Source of the DNA: Chloroflexota bacterium
GTDB lineage: Bacteria; Chloroflexota; Chloroflexia; Chloroflexales; Herpetosiphonaceae
NCBI GenBank assembly: GCA_020161265.1
Contig: JAIUOC010000005.1
Location: 424,627-488,626, forward strand
Direction: 5' to 3'
Length of the DNA stretch: 64,000 bases
The notes under the pieces are model-generated. The model had not been told where the DNA came from and did no database searches. It saw only the letters and a list, made by a program, of their open reading frames with translations. The translations under genes and the position numbers were made by a program. Shown here piece by piece: positions 45,801 to 53,973 of the stretch (position 1 is its first letter; each line of letters opens with the position of its first letter).

Positions 45801-45988
45801 TGGCCTATCTTAACCGCTATCGGGTTACGCGGGCCAAAGAGCTATTGCAAACCACCGATACGAGCATTACCGCGATTGCTTTGGCCACAGGTTTTAGCGA
45901 TAGCGCTCATTTTAGCCATGTTTTTCAAAAAATTGCTGGCAGCTCGCCCTCGGCATTTCGGCGCAACCCAGTGGCTGAGCCAAGCTAG
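42818..45988 (+). CDS. One-protein phosphorelay: LacI-type sugar sensor, histidine kinase, receiver, AraC DNA-binding domain
   Basis: A 1056-residue soluble regulator. Residues 5-290 are a periplasmic-binding-protein-like sugar sensor as in LacI/GalR regulators ('TIGVLAGWQMYDG', 'VALIGFDDQLIARAQMPP') but without the LacI DNA-binding domain. A helical/GAF-like region follows, then a HisKA dimerisation domain with His579 in 'SMVSHELCTPL', a HATPase ('NLISNAVKF', 'LGLGLAIAKRL'), a receiver (about 815-935, phosphoacceptor Asp in 'LVILDLMMPELDG') and an AraC domain (about 945-1050, 'VGVSERHLTRCF' and 'GFSDSAHFSHVF'). No TM segment is seen, so the ligand is cytoplasmic. GGAGG precedes the ATG at 42818. 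It is divergent from the GH26-like pair. Confidence 0.88.
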   Translation: MQRTHHPTIGVLAGWQMYDGSLPHSYLAPAYQGIAAAARDYRCNLLMACGINRMPYVPRPAWPGLAASMDFIPVGPWNTAGLIIFPGTMLNEQPEFWADLTASGHPTVCVSRGGLGRTLAIDGASGVIQALEHLLEHGHRQIALLQGKLDVPSDGEERLRAFEHYHQQHGLVLDPRLIAEGDFTQLGGELAMQRILQAGVSFSAVLASNDAMAIGALAALQRAGLQVPNDVALIGFDDQLIARAQMPPLTTIRQPIFEMGYRALEWLLEQIHGQTDAHELELFPARLVVRDSCGCGSIKRLQQTELESITQAQVVGQFSQTLLTMTMQLTTNEIQRYAAQLIEALWGSLTAHNEQSFWLALDELLHELDQRENDWDAWQTALDQLEVAVEQSADFSQTQRDLAHSILRRCQLRLSERLRRDGVRGLVQQIHAADTLGMMTTQLTTATTEAQIYQILAEWLPRLGISATHINFYEPRAGDPVAWCRGGSLANGGLSLNYHFASRQFPPTQLLNAEPRQLTLLPLIIPDSSNGFVAFETNSLGACAAVVMQLASALRSARLYQQAQEANRLKSRFLSMVSHELCTPLTLIVGLSEMLLAQEQPNPVQSLSDLERIHLSSQHLGRLLRDVLDLASSDYGQLRLEHKPVDLQAVFEVVRLSGEQLAHSKGLNWQADIPTELPQVWGDQTRLAQIALNLISNAVKFTLRGTVRLQIQVADSTIITTVSDTGLGIAEADQGLIFDEFRRLDHGHSGGLGLGLAIAKRLVEGHGGTIGLNSTLGVGSDFFFTLPILAPANLNVPQSSELAAFGLPETETNNLPRQILVVDDEALVLDLHVRMLQSRLPADRIIPAQSGQEALVLMQQLALDLVILDLMMPELDGFAVLDVMRSKESLRQLPVIVLSAQMLTEPAMIRLSQSVTTVLVKGMFNAHEIQAYVEEALSQHPQSSYETRRMVRKAMAWIHANYAEPLTREDLARYVGVSERHLTRCFRTQVGVTPMAYLNRYRVTRAKELLQTTDTSITAIALATGFSDSAHFSHVFQKIAGSSPSAFRRNPVAEPS

Positions 45989-45998
45989 GCCGCAAAAA

Positions 45999-46030
45999 AA
46001 CCACGAAGCCGAGGAATTGGCTCCGTGGTT
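45999..46030 (-). terminator. Rho-independent terminator of the small membrane-protein gene
   Basis: On the minus strand AACCACGGAGCC pairs with GGCTTCGTGGTT (one mismatch) and is followed by TTTTTTGC. It lies between the hybrid-kinase stop (45988) and the stop of the minus-strand gene at 46052, so it may serve both. Confidence 0.75.
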
Positions 46031-46051
46031 GTTCAATACTGCCGAGTCTGA

Positions 46052-46675
46052 CTAGATCCGGTTGCGGCCCCACCCAAGGTATAGACCTGCCCCGATTAGC
46101 ATTATCGGCACCCATACCATACCAATACTTAGCAGACCTGGCAAGCTAGCAATTCCGATGATCGTTCCGACCACAAACAAAATTGAAGCTGGAATAAAGC
46201 CCCAAAAGCTGTTTGTGCCAAACATTGGCTTACCCAGCAAGCCAATTGCCCCGAAGCCCAAGGCCAACCCCCACACCACCGACATACCATTGGTCAGGTT
46301 GGCGAAGGGAATTCCCACGGCCAGCCCAGTCAGAATGCTGGCGGGGATGAAGAGCCCAAACAGCCGCTTAGCGAAGGCAAAGAAGAAGAAACAGCTGGCA
46401 ATCGTAAATAAAATCATGCTTGGGATAAATGCGTCGGTATCGATCCCAAAATTAAGTGCAATGCTATCGCCACCCATTGCCCGCGCTAAAAACCATAAAA
46501 CCCCAAACACAATCAGCGCAATCGCGGCGATTCCGCGTGAATCGCGCTGGGTTGTTAGTTGTTGCAACAGTTTATTGCTTGGCGTTTGTTGATTGGTTGG
46601 ATAGATTGGATAATTGGCTTGAGCGGCCTCAATTTGGCGAGCGCGTTCGGTATCATGCTCGGTATATGGTTGCAT
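46052..46675 (-). CDS. Six-helix membrane protein of unknown function
   Basis: A 207-residue protein: a hydrophilic N-terminal 45 residues (Gln/Thr-rich), then six hydrophobic helices (beginning 'GIAAIALIVFGVLWFLARAM') to the C terminus. It resembles small DUF-type membrane proteins with LiaI-like or phage-shock-associated topology but no signature is strong enough to name it. AGGAGGAAG precedes the ATG at 46675 by four bases. It runs towards the hybrid-kinase gene and shares a terminator region with it. Confidence 0.65.
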   Translation of the reverse strand: MQPYTEHDTERARQIEAAQANYPIYPTNQQTPSNKLLQQLTTQRDSRGIAAIALIVFGVLWFLARAMGGDSIALNFGIDTDAFIPSMILFTIASCFFFFAFAKRLFGLFIPASILTGLAVGIPFANLTNGMSVVWGLALGFGAIGLLGKPMFGTNSFWGFIPASILFVVGTIIGIASLPGLLSIGMVWVPIMLIGAGLYLGWGRNRI

Positions 46676-46875
46676 AACTTCCTCCTATGGTTTTGGCATG
46701 GGTTGGACGACAAAGGTTTCACAGTTGTTGCAGCACTGTGAATAAATGTGAAACTTGTTGGCTCTTTACTCTTGACTATGTTTGTATAATAGCCTGCGCC
46801 GGACGTTTTGGCTATATCCAGTTTGTGTATTGGCGGCAATTGCTGCCGATAGCTGCTGCTTGTAACAGGGAAATT

Positions 46876-49431
46876 ATGCGTTTGATTGCGGTTCGTTGGT
46901 CGGTGTTGTTGGTCGTGCTTAGTTTGGTCGCTCTAGCCTGGTTGAAACCAACTCAAGCCCAAATTCCACTTGAATCCCCCACTCCTGCTATTACTACAAC
47001 CACTAATATGTTTAATTGGAATACGTTTCAGCCGATTCCGTTGGCGCGATTTGAGGCTGGCGGGGCGGTTGTTGGTGATAGTTTGTATGTGATTGGCGGT
47101 TTTTATACCAACCAAGTTGAGGCTACTGATACAGTTTTTGTCTACAACATCACCACTAATCAATGGCGAATCTGCGCTAATATTCCCGAAGCGATGACGC
47201 ATGCCCCTGTGGTTGCCGATGGCCATTTGATTTATGTATTGGGTGGCTATATTGGCAATTCGCCTGGTGGCAGCACTGATCATGTGTGGGTCTATAACAC
47301 GCTGACCAATGCTTGGAGCCGTGGCCCCGATTTGCCCGAAGATCGCGGCGCTGCTGGGGCAACCAAACTTGGCCGTGAAATTCACTTTTTTGGTGGAGCG
47401 CATCGACGTAATTTGCACCTCGAAGAATGGGATAGCAACAAACATTTTGTGCTGAATTTGGATACTCAAGTTTGGCGTACTGCCGCGCCCATGCCCAATG
47501 CCCGCAATCACCTTGGAGCGGCGACGCTGAATGGCTATGTCTATGCAATTGGCGGCCAATATTTAGCTGCCGAATCAACAGCGGCTCAAGTTGAAGTAAA
47601 TCGTTATGACCCCAGCACTGACACTTGGACACGAGTCGCCGATTTGCCCAAAGGTCGCGGGCATATTACCTCGTCGGTGTTTGAAGTCGATGGCCGAATT
47701 ATGGTCGTGGGCGGCTCGGTTAATGGTGGCGATTATGGCTTGGCTTCTGCCGATGTGATGCTATACGATCCCAATGATGATGTTTGGATGAAATTAACCT
47801 CGATTCCTGGGGTGCGCAAAACTCCAGTTGCCGCAGCCTATGGCAACAAAATTTTGGTAACGACTGGTGGCTATGTGCCCAATCCCGAAATGTGGATCGG
47901 CCAGCTTGAAAATCACTGGGAATTAGCGCGAACCTTGCCAATTTCACTGGGCGAGGCCTCTGGCGGGGTTATCGGCAATAAAATGTATCTGGTTGGCGAG
48001 AGCAATGGGGCAACCACTGCCTTTGATCTTGGGGCGAATTCGTGGAATGCTGGCTTGGCCCAACGCCCCTATAAAACCCATAGTCATAGCGCCCAAGTCT
48101 GGAATCAGCGGCTCTATTTGTTTGGTGGGGCTGGCACAAGCGCAGGCAAAGTGCAAATTTACCAACCTTCTAGCAATAGTTGGTCGCAAGGCACGGTCAT
48201 GCCATTTGCGACAATGGCGGCTAGCTCAGCATTAATTGATGGCAAAATCTATGTTGCAGGCGGAATTGTCAGCGGCAATACCTCAAATTATCATGCCACT
48301 TATGATCCAACCGCCAACACTTGGGCCAATTTGCCAAACATGCCTTTAGCTCGTAATGGTGCTGCTGGCGGCACAGATGGCCGCTTTTTCTATCTGTTTG
48401 GCGGGCGGGCGAGTGGCTCAACTGGTGCTGCCAGCAACGATCTGCAAATCTATGATCCACTAACCCAAACGTGGACGAGCAGCGCCAGCGACCTAACGAT
48501 TCCGCCATTACCCCAAGCTCGTGCCGATCTGGGTCAAGCAATTTGGTATAAAGGTGAGTTCTATCTGCTGGGCGGAGCTGATCAGGCAGGTGTGAGCAAT
48601 CGAGTTGATGTGTACAACCCGTTGACCAAGAGTTGGCGCAGCGTTGCCCCAATGCCAACCGCCCGTCAAGGTCATGCCCCAATCTTGGTTGGCGGGCGAA
48701 TCTATGTGCCGGCTGGCGGAACTCAAGCCAGCAGCAGCCAATCGCGAATTTTCGAGGTCTATAATCCTGGCTTGGCTGCGACCCAAATTCCTGCAACGGC
48801 CACGCCGACTGAAACGCTGACTGAAATTCCAACGGCAACGAATACAGCCACGCCAACCGAAACGCCGACAAATACGGCTACGCCGACTGAAATTCCAACG
48901 GCAACGAATACAGCCACGCCAACTGAAACGCCAACTGAAATTCCAATGGCAACTGAAACACCAACCGACATTCCAACGGCGACAAATACGCCGACTGAAA
49001 TTCCAACCGACATTCCAACGGCAACGAATACAGTAACGGCGACGAATACCGCAACACCAACGCTGACAGATACGCCGACAGCGACGAATACGGTAACCGA
49101 CATTCCGACGGCAACAAATACGCCAACGAATATGGCAACTGAAACACCAACTGATATTCCAACAAATACGGCAACTGAAACACCAACCGATATGCCAACG
49201 GCGACGAATACGGCAACGGCAACGGATACCAAAACGCCAACAGCTACGCCGACCGACATTCCAACGGCAACGAATACCGTAATACCAACGCTGACAGCTA
49301 CGCTGACAGCGACGAATACCGCAACACCAACAGCGACTTATACCAACACGGTTGTACCAACTGAGACCGCCTTGCCCACGACCACCTCAATCCATCAGTT
49401 TCGGGTTTATTTGCCGTGGGCGATGCGCTAA
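46876..49431 (+). CDS. Secreted kelch-repeat protein with Thr/Pro tail and Tyr-Leu-Pro tag
   Basis: An 851-residue exported protein. Signal peptide (1-30, '[19 protein letters not shown]'); residues about 60-610 are a double kelch beta-propeller with recurring 'YVIGGFY', 'IYVLGGY', 'LYLFGGAG' and 'FYLLGGAD' blades each followed by the WDP-like Trp segment. Residues about 640-835 are a Thr-Pro/Glu-Ile-Pro-rich low-complexity tail. The last residues are '[10 protein letters not shown]'. Likely an extracellular carbohydrate- or protein-binding protein, possibly a galactose-oxidase-like relative without the copper ligands. The ATG at 46876 follows AGGGAAATT; an extension to 46687 lacks a signal. 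Confidence 0.85.
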   Translation: MRLIAVRWSVLLVVLSLVALAWLKPTQAQIPLESPTPAITTTTNMFNWNTFQPIPLARFEAGGAVVGDSLYVIGGFYTNQVEATDTVFVYNITTNQWRICANIPEAMTHAPVVADGHLIYVLGGYIGNSPGGSTDHVWVYNTLTNAWSRGPDLPEDRGAAGATKLGREIHFFGGAHRRNLHLEEWDSNKHFVLNLDTQVWRTAAPMPNARNHLGAATLNGYVYAIGGQYLAAESTAAQVEVNRYDPSTDTWTRVADLPKGRGHITSSVFEVDGRIMVVGGSVNGGDYGLASADVMLYDPNDDVWMKLTSIPGVRKTPVAAAYGNKILVTTGGYVPNPEMWIGQLENHWELARTLPISLGEASGGVIGNKMYLVGESNGATTAFDLGANSWNAGLAQRPYKTHSHSAQVWNQRLYLFGGAGTSAGKVQIYQPSSNSWSQGTVMPFATMAASSALIDGKIYVAGGIVSGNTSNYHATYDPTANTWANLPNMPLARNGAAGGTDGRFFYLFGGRASGSTGAASNDLQIYDPLTQTWTSSASDLTIPPLPQARADLGQAIWYKGEFYLLGGADQAGVSNRVDVYNPLTKSWRSVAPMPTARQGHAPILVGGRIYVPAGGTQASSSQSRIFEVYNPGLAATQIPATATPTETLTEIPTATNTATPTETPTNTATPTEIPTATNTATPTETPTEIPMATETPTDIPTATNTPTEIPTDIPTATNTVTATNTATPTLTDTPTATNTVTDIPTATNTPTNMATETPTDIPTNTATETPTDMPTATNTATATDTKTPTATPTDIPTATNTVIPTLTATLTATNTATPTATYTNTVVPTETALPTTTSIHQFRVYLPWAMR

Positions 49432-50234
49432 TTGGTTGATTGATCCAGAAAATCAAGTACCAATTGATTGAAAAGCGTTGGATTATCCATATTGGCGCAA
49501 TGCCCCGCGTTTGGTAGCACATGGTAGCCGATTGTTGGTTGCTGTTGTTTCCATTCGCGGGCTGCTTGCAAGGCAATTGGCTGATCGTGCTCGCCCACCA
49601 AAACCAAGAGTTTTTGTTGGGGTGCTACTTCGTTTGGATGCATAATTTGATTCAACTTGCTCATTAGGCGAAATGATGAGCGCGAAAAAAACTGCATGCG
49701 TTGATAAAATAATTCCTGCCCAGCTGGATAGAACACACTGATTCTTGCCACATAGCGCCGAAACCGCTCGATTGAAAACAGCACCATGAACATCCATTTG
49801 AGCATTTCTTTGCGTTGTGCCCGCATCACCGCCCGTTGATCGCCAAAAATACTGTAGCCACCCACAACCGTTACACTAGCCACCAAATGCTGATAACGAT
49901 AGGCGAATTCTTGGGCGATCAATGAGCCAAGCGAAACGCCCAAAACATGAGCTTGCGCTTGGTTTTCGTTTTGTAAGATGGCGGCCAAATATTCAGGCGT
50001 GCGTTCGATGCCAATCAAGGCTTTGCTTGGTTGCGAACGACCATGGCCAGGTAAATCGATTAAGATGACATAATGAAGTTTGGCAAAGCTATCAATCTGC
50101 TGAGCAAAGCATTGATGATCGCCAAACGCTGGGTGAATTAAGATTAAAGCTGGGTTGTTGGGGTTGCCTACAGTGTAGTAGTGCAAATTAAAATCGTGTA
50201 AATTAATCGTTTTAGCGCTTAATTGATTATTCAT
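49428..50234 (-). CDS. Alpha/beta-hydrolase
   Basis: A 268-residue hydrolase: the oxyanion strand is '[15 protein letters not shown]', the nucleophile elbow '[11 protein letters not shown]' (Ser), a late acid in '[10 protein letters not shown]', and the catalytic His in '[11 protein letters not shown]'. No catalytic residue is missing; substrate unknown. It follows the PadR regulator with an eight-base overlap, so the regulator probably controls it. The ATG at 50234 with GAGGA upstream is preferred over TTG at 50249. Its stop overlaps the end of the kelch gene by a few bases. Confidence 0.83.
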   Translation of the reverse strand: MNNQLSAKTINLHDFNLHYYTVGNPNNPALILIHPAFGDHQCFAQQIDSFAKLHYVILIDLPGHGRSQPSKALIGIERTPEYLAAILQNENQAQAHVLGVSLGSLIAQEFAYRYQHLVASVTVVGGYSIFGDQRAVMRAQRKEMLKWMFMVLFSIERFRRYVARISVFYPAGQELFYQRMQFFSRSSFRLMSKLNQIMHPNEVAPQQKLLVLVGEHDQPIALQAAREWKQQQPTIGYHVLPNAGHCANMDNPTLFNQLVLDFLDQSTN

Positions 50235-50769
50235 TGCCTGATTCCTCAAGTTTTTTTAGCAGTTGTTGATACCAATTAATATTGAAACTGTAGTAGGCTA
50301 CGCCATACTCCAAGGTTAGCCATTGGAAATCAGCGAGCGCTTGTTGTTCAGCTGCTACATTGATTTGCTCGCGCTCACGCAACAAGCTGTTGAGTTGGGC
50401 ATGGACCACTTGCACACTCCCAATATGTTCACGCAACAGCCGAATTTGCTCGCTTGGGGCGAGAAAGCCCATAAAAAACAAACGGGTCAAGGCTGGATCT
50501 TTGACCTTCTCTTGGGGAATTGCGCTCGCCAGCCATTGCTCAAACAACGTTTGGCCGATTGGCGTGATGCTATAAATTTTTTTGAATCGCCCACCCTCAA
50601 CCTGCTCCTGTACCGTCACTGCTTGTTTTGCCACCAATTTTTCAATCGCGCTGTTGATGCTGCCAAAGCTGGCGCTATAAAACAACGAGATCGTCTCCTC
50701 AAGAATTTTCTTGATCTCGTAGATGCTGCGTTGCCTGAGCATCAACAACCCTAGAATTACATGTTCCAT
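50227..50769 (-). CDS. PadR-family transcriptional regulator
   Basis: A 180-residue winged-helix regulator. The N-terminal domain is 'HVILGLLMLRQRSIYEIKKI' with 'FGSINSAIEKLVAKQAVT', the PadR winged helix, and the C-terminal half is a coiled-coil dimerisation helix ('LNSLLREREQINVAAEQQAL'). PadR proteins repress small operons and bind aromatic or antimicrobial ligands. It overlaps the downstream hydrolase by eight bases. The ATG at 50769 is preferred to frames running to 50907, since AAGGAT precedes it. A dyad lies in its promoter region. Confidence 0.87.
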   Translation of the reverse strand: MEHVILGLLMLRQRSIYEIKKILEETISLFYSASFGSINSAIEKLVAKQAVTVQEQVEGGRFKKIYSITPIGQTLFEQWLASAIPQEKVKDPALTRLFFMGFLAPSEQIRLLREHIGSVQVVHAQLNSLLREREQINVAAEQQALADFQWLTLEYGVAYYSFNINWYQQLLKKLEESGNE

Positions 50770-50787
50770 AATATATCCTTGCGTTAT

Positions 50788-50822
50788 ATATCTAATAGTA
50801 ATATAGATTGAGCGATTGTCAA
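50788..50822 (-). promoter_or_regulatory. Candidate promoter and operator of the PadR operon
   Basis: On the minus strand TTGACA (50822-50817) is followed after 16 bases by TACTAT (50800-50795). An ATCTA/TAGAT dyad (50790-50808) overlaps the -10 region, as expected for an autorepressor, although it does not match the ATGT-N8-ACAT pattern often reported for PadR proteins. Confidence 0.35.
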
Positions 50823-50906
50823 GCCTTGCAATTTGAAGTGCTTGCGCTGATTTGCTATGATCATGCTCGGGCTGAAAAATTTTCGTAGTTTGCGAGGTAT
50901 TGAACA

Positions 50907-52028
50907 ATGGGCCAAAATTCAGCCAGCATCAAACCAGAATCATGGTTGGTTTCAGCGGGGCGCGGTTCGCAGCCAGGTGATCCATTGAATGTGCCCTTGG
51001 TTCCGGCATCGAACTTTATCATTGGCAGTGGCCGTGAATATTCGCGTGATGATGGCACGCCAACCTGGGAAGCGCTTGAGGCGGTGGTTGGTGGCTTAGA
51101 GGGTGGCGAGGCCTTGGCATTTGCTTCGGGCATGGCCGCGATTGCCGCAGTTTTTGATCAACTGGCGGTTGGCTCACAGGTTGTCTTGCCCGATGATTGT
51201 TATCAAGGCGTTGCTGGCCTTGCTGCTGCTGGCCAACAGCGTGGGCGTTGGTCTGTCCAGCGCGTAGCGGTCGATGATCCTGAAGCTTGGGTGCGAGCCT
51301 GTGCCGATGCCGACCTGATTTGGCTTGAATCGCCATCGAATCCATTGCTGACCGTGGCCGATCTAGAGCTGATTTGTGCTGCGCCACGTAAACCCAGCGC
51401 GATTGTGGGGGTTGATAATACTTTTGCCACACCGTTAAATCAGCAACCACTGGCGTTTGGCGCAACCGTCGCAATTCAATCGGCGACGAAATTTATTGGC
51501 GGCCACTCGGATTTATTGGCTGGCGTAGCGACGACCAACGATGCGGCGCTTTGGCATGCGCTCAAGAAATCGCGTGAGTTAACTGGCGCAACCCCAGGCA
51601 CACTTGAAGCCTATTTGGCGGTACGCGGCGCACGCACCTTGGCCGTGCGTTTGCAACGAGCACAACAAACTGCCATGCTGCTGGCCGAGCGACTTGAGGC
51701 CCATCCGCAGATTATGCGCGTGCGCTACCCTGGGCTTCGATCGCACCCAACCTATGCTGTAGCTCAACGGGTACTCAAGGGTTTTGGTACAATTATTTCG
51801 TTTGATGTGTTGGGTGGCGCTGTGGCTGCTGATCGTGTGTGTCAGCAGGTTAAATTGATTCATCATGCCACTAGCCTTGGGGCTGTTGAATCGACCATGG
51901 AACGGCGGGCGGCGATTCCTGGGCAGGAGCATCTACCACCAGCATTGTTGCGTTTGAGTGTTGGGATTGAGGATGCCGACGATCTGTGGCATGATCTATC
52001 AACAGCTATCGCCGCTAGCTCGCTTTAA
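50907..52028 (+). CDS. Cystathionine gamma-synthase/lyase-type trans-sulfuration enzyme
   Basis: A 373-residue PLP enzyme of the Cys/Met metabolism family. The phosphate-binding 'FASGMAAIAAVF' and 'ESPSNPLL' precede Asp in 'IVGVDNTFATP', the PLP lysine is Lys195 in 'IQSATKFIGGHSDLLAG', and Arg in 'PALLRLSVGIED' binds the substrate carboxylate. It should run gamma- or beta-replacement/elimination on cysteine or homoserine derivatives; synthase and lyase cannot be told apart from sequence alone. GAGG is upstream of ATG 50907. It is divergent from the PadR operon and followed by a terminator. Confidence 0.92.
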   Translation: MGQNSASIKPESWLVSAGRGSQPGDPLNVPLVPASNFIIGSGREYSRDDGTPTWEALEAVVGGLEGGEALAFASGMAAIAAVFDQLAVGSQVVLPDDCYQGVAGLAAAGQQRGRWSVQRVAVDDPEAWVRACADADLIWLESPSNPLLTVADLELICAAPRKPSAIVGVDNTFATPLNQQPLAFGATVAIQSATKFIGGHSDLLAGVATTNDAALWHALKKSRELTGATPGTLEAYLAVRGARTLAVRLQRAQQTAMLLAERLEAHPQIMRVRYPGLRSHPTYAVAQRVLKGFGTIISFDVLGGAVAADRVCQQVKLIHHATSLGAVESTMERRAAIPGQEHLPPALLRLSVGIEDADDLWHDLSTAIAASSL

Positions 52029-52055
52029 TCAGTAAATGTGACCTCTTATTCTCAG

Positions 52056-52097
52056 CCCTGCTTCTACTGAAATGGAGCAGGGTCTTTGATTTTTTGA
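52056..52097 (+). terminator. Rho-independent terminator of the trans-sulfuration gene
   Basis: CCCTGCT (52056-52062) pairs with AGCAGGG (52076-52082), followed by TCTTTGATTTTTTG. It ends just before the next gene at 52112. Confidence 0.75.
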
Positions 52098-52111
52098 TAA
52101 AGGTAGGATTT

Positions 52112-53140
52112 ATGAAATTTGTTTCATTTCGACGCTATGGCGAAGGCTCCGAGGCACGGGCTGGGGCTTGGTTGCCAATGGGAATCATCGATCTGCAAGC
52201 AGCAGCAGGTTTAGTTTTCGAAGATTTACCCCATGATTGGTCGCTGATGAGTATGTTGCAACACGAATCCGATGGCTATGGCATTGATGCCGCAGTTCAA
52301 ATTGTTTCGGCGGTGGTTGATTTGCTTGGTGGTGGCGGCGATGGGATCGAGTGGGATGATCCCGATGCGATTAATAGCATGCTCTCGTTGGGCGGTGAAA
52401 CCGTGATTTATCCGCCCGATAGCGTGCGGTTGTTAGCGCCAATCCCTCAGCCACCAACCATTCGCGATTTTTACGCCTTCGAGCAACATGTGCGTGAAAT
52501 TCGCGCTCAGCATGGTCGCTCCGTGCCTAGCACGTGGTACGATATGCCAGTGTTTTACTTTGGTAATCCTACCACCGTGCTTGGTCCAGATAGCGATCTG
52601 ATGATGCCGCGCACCAGCCAACTTGATTATGAGTTGGAAATTGCAGCAGTGATCGGCAGGCCATGCCGCGATATTGAGCCAGCTGAAGCTGAATATTATA
52701 TTGCTGGCTTGATGGTGATGAATGATTGGTCGGCTCGCGATATTCAGGCTCGTGAGATGAGCGTTGGCTTGGGTCCAGCCAAGGGCAAAGATTTTGCCAC
52801 CTCATTCGGGCCAGCTCTGATCACACTTGACGAAATTGAGGATAAAGCGCTGGGTGATGGGCGTTACGATTTGGCGATGGTCGTGCGGGTTAATGGTGAA
52901 GAGCGTGGTCGTGCCTCATTTGCCGATATTTACTATACGCTCGGCGAATTGATTGCCCATGCTTCACGCGATGTTACCTTGCTGCCAGGCGAAATTATTG
53001 GCTCTGGCACGGTTGGCACTGGCTGTTTGCTCGAAACAACTCATGGCGAAGGGCCATGGCTTGAGGTCGGCGATGTGGTCGAACTCGAAATCGAACGCAT
53101 TGGCATCTTGCGCAACACAATTGTTGATCGCGATAGCTAA
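52112..53140 (+). CDS. Fumarylacetoacetate hydrolase-family protein
   Basis: A 342-residue FAH-superfamily enzyme. The metal-binding Glu pair is in 'QLDYELEIAAVIG', with an Asp in 'LMVMNDWSARDIQ', and 'GKDFATSFGPALITLDEI' plus 'GTVGTGCLLET' complete the FAH active site. Members hydrolyse or decarboxylate beta-diketo acids or acylpyruvates at the end of aromatic degradation. The first six residues before ATG 52112 are unlikely because AGGTAGGA is placed for that ATG. No other aromatic-pathway genes are adjacent. Confidence 0.9.
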   Translation: MKFVSFRRYGEGSEARAGAWLPMGIIDLQAAAGLVFEDLPHDWSLMSMLQHESDGYGIDAAVQIVSAVVDLLGGGGDGIEWDDPDAINSMLSLGGETVIYPPDSVRLLAPIPQPPTIRDFYAFEQHVREIRAQHGRSVPSTWYDMPVFYFGNPTTVLGPDSDLMMPRTSQLDYELEIAAVIGRPCRDIEPAEAEYYIAGLMVMNDWSARDIQAREMSVGLGPAKGKDFATSFGPALITLDEIEDKALGDGRYDLAMVVRVNGEERGRASFADIYYTLGELIAHASRDVTLLPGEIIGSGTVGTGCLLETTHGEGPWLEVGDVVELEIERIGILRNTIVDRDS

Positions 53141-53307
53141 TTACTCGCTATGTGCAGACTTAGCCATGGCCATCCAAACAATAAAACTGAGCTACCAACC
53201 GGAATGATTGATATGGGTAACCTACCTAGTTGACTTAGGATGATACACATTGATCAAAAACTCAGATGGCTTTGATAGATCGCGATCCGAAAGGAGGTTC
53301 CTGCTGA

Positions 53308-53808
53308 TTAGAGTTTGATCTGTGGGGAATCTGGTTGCATCGCTACAAGAGTCTGAAGTCGTCGCCAAAACAGCACGGCGGTCACTATTCCGCCGCTCAG
53401 CCCGCCTATCGATGCTGCGGGGATCGTTGCATAAAACTCGAGTATCCCAATGAGTGGCATGAACAATCCGATTCCGAACAGCAGACCACCGAGGCTTCCA
53501 CTTATGATGAGGCGGCGTTTGGTCACCGATGGGCAGAAACGATAGAACAGCCAAGCGTAGAGCCAGCCTAAGCCAGATCCAACCATCAAACCTGGAATCA
53601 ACGCGCAGATCGGCACCCCTACGATCGCCGATGGCTCCAGCGTCGCTGGCGATTCATAGCGCAGCGACAACAGTCCTGCAGCGAGGCCATAGATGAAGCC
53701 GCCGCAGCTGCCGCCAGCAAGACCGCTTCTGCTACCAAGACCAGTGAGGACACGCCGCGGATAGCGACGGAGAACGAACGAGGATTTCGTGGATGGCACG
53801 TTATACAT
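53308..53808 (-). CDS. Glycine-rich membrane protein of unknown function
   Basis: A 166-residue protein with four hydrophobic, Gly-rich helices ('GGSCGGFIYGLAAGLLSL', 'VGVPICALIPGLMVGSGLGW', 'GSLGGLLFGIGLFMP', 'PAASIGGLSGGIVTAVLF') and a basic N terminus. No family was recognised; Gly-zipper helices suggest close packing or oligomerisation. GGAGG lies six bases before ATG 53808; the TTG one codon upstream is less likely. It is isolated between the FAH gene and the epimerase operon. Confidence 0.6.
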   Translation of the reverse strand: MYNVPSTKSSFVLRRYPRRVLTGLGSRSGLAGGSCGGFIYGLAAGLLSLRYESPATLEPSAIVGVPICALIPGLMVGSGLGWLYAWLFYRFCPSVTKRRLIISGSLGGLLFGIGLFMPLIGILEFYATIPAASIGGLSGGIVTAVLFWRRLQTLVAMQPDSPQIKL

Positions 53809-53931
53809 CAACTACCTCCGCTTTATGTGCGTTGTGTCATGGTATTGATTATAACTGTGATGCTGAAGTCATGGAGATGCAAGGATACCAGCGTCATCAT
53901 GAAGATAGCGTGATCCCCGTTAAACTTGATC

Positions 53932-53962
53932 CGTGGTGGCAGTAGCTTCGACTGCCACCACG
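53932..53962 (-). terminator. Hairpin terminator of the epimerase operon
   Basis: CGTGGTGGCAG (53932-53942) and CTGCCACCACG (53952-53962) form a perfect 11-bp stem 12 bases past the epimerase stop, followed on the minus strand by GATCAAGTTTAA. Confidence 0.75.
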
Positions 53963-53973
53963 CTGATCGCAGG

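Noticed and set aside
46687..46875. Kelch protein starting at 46687.
   Set aside because: The extra 63 codons lack a signal peptide; the signal starts at ATG 46876.
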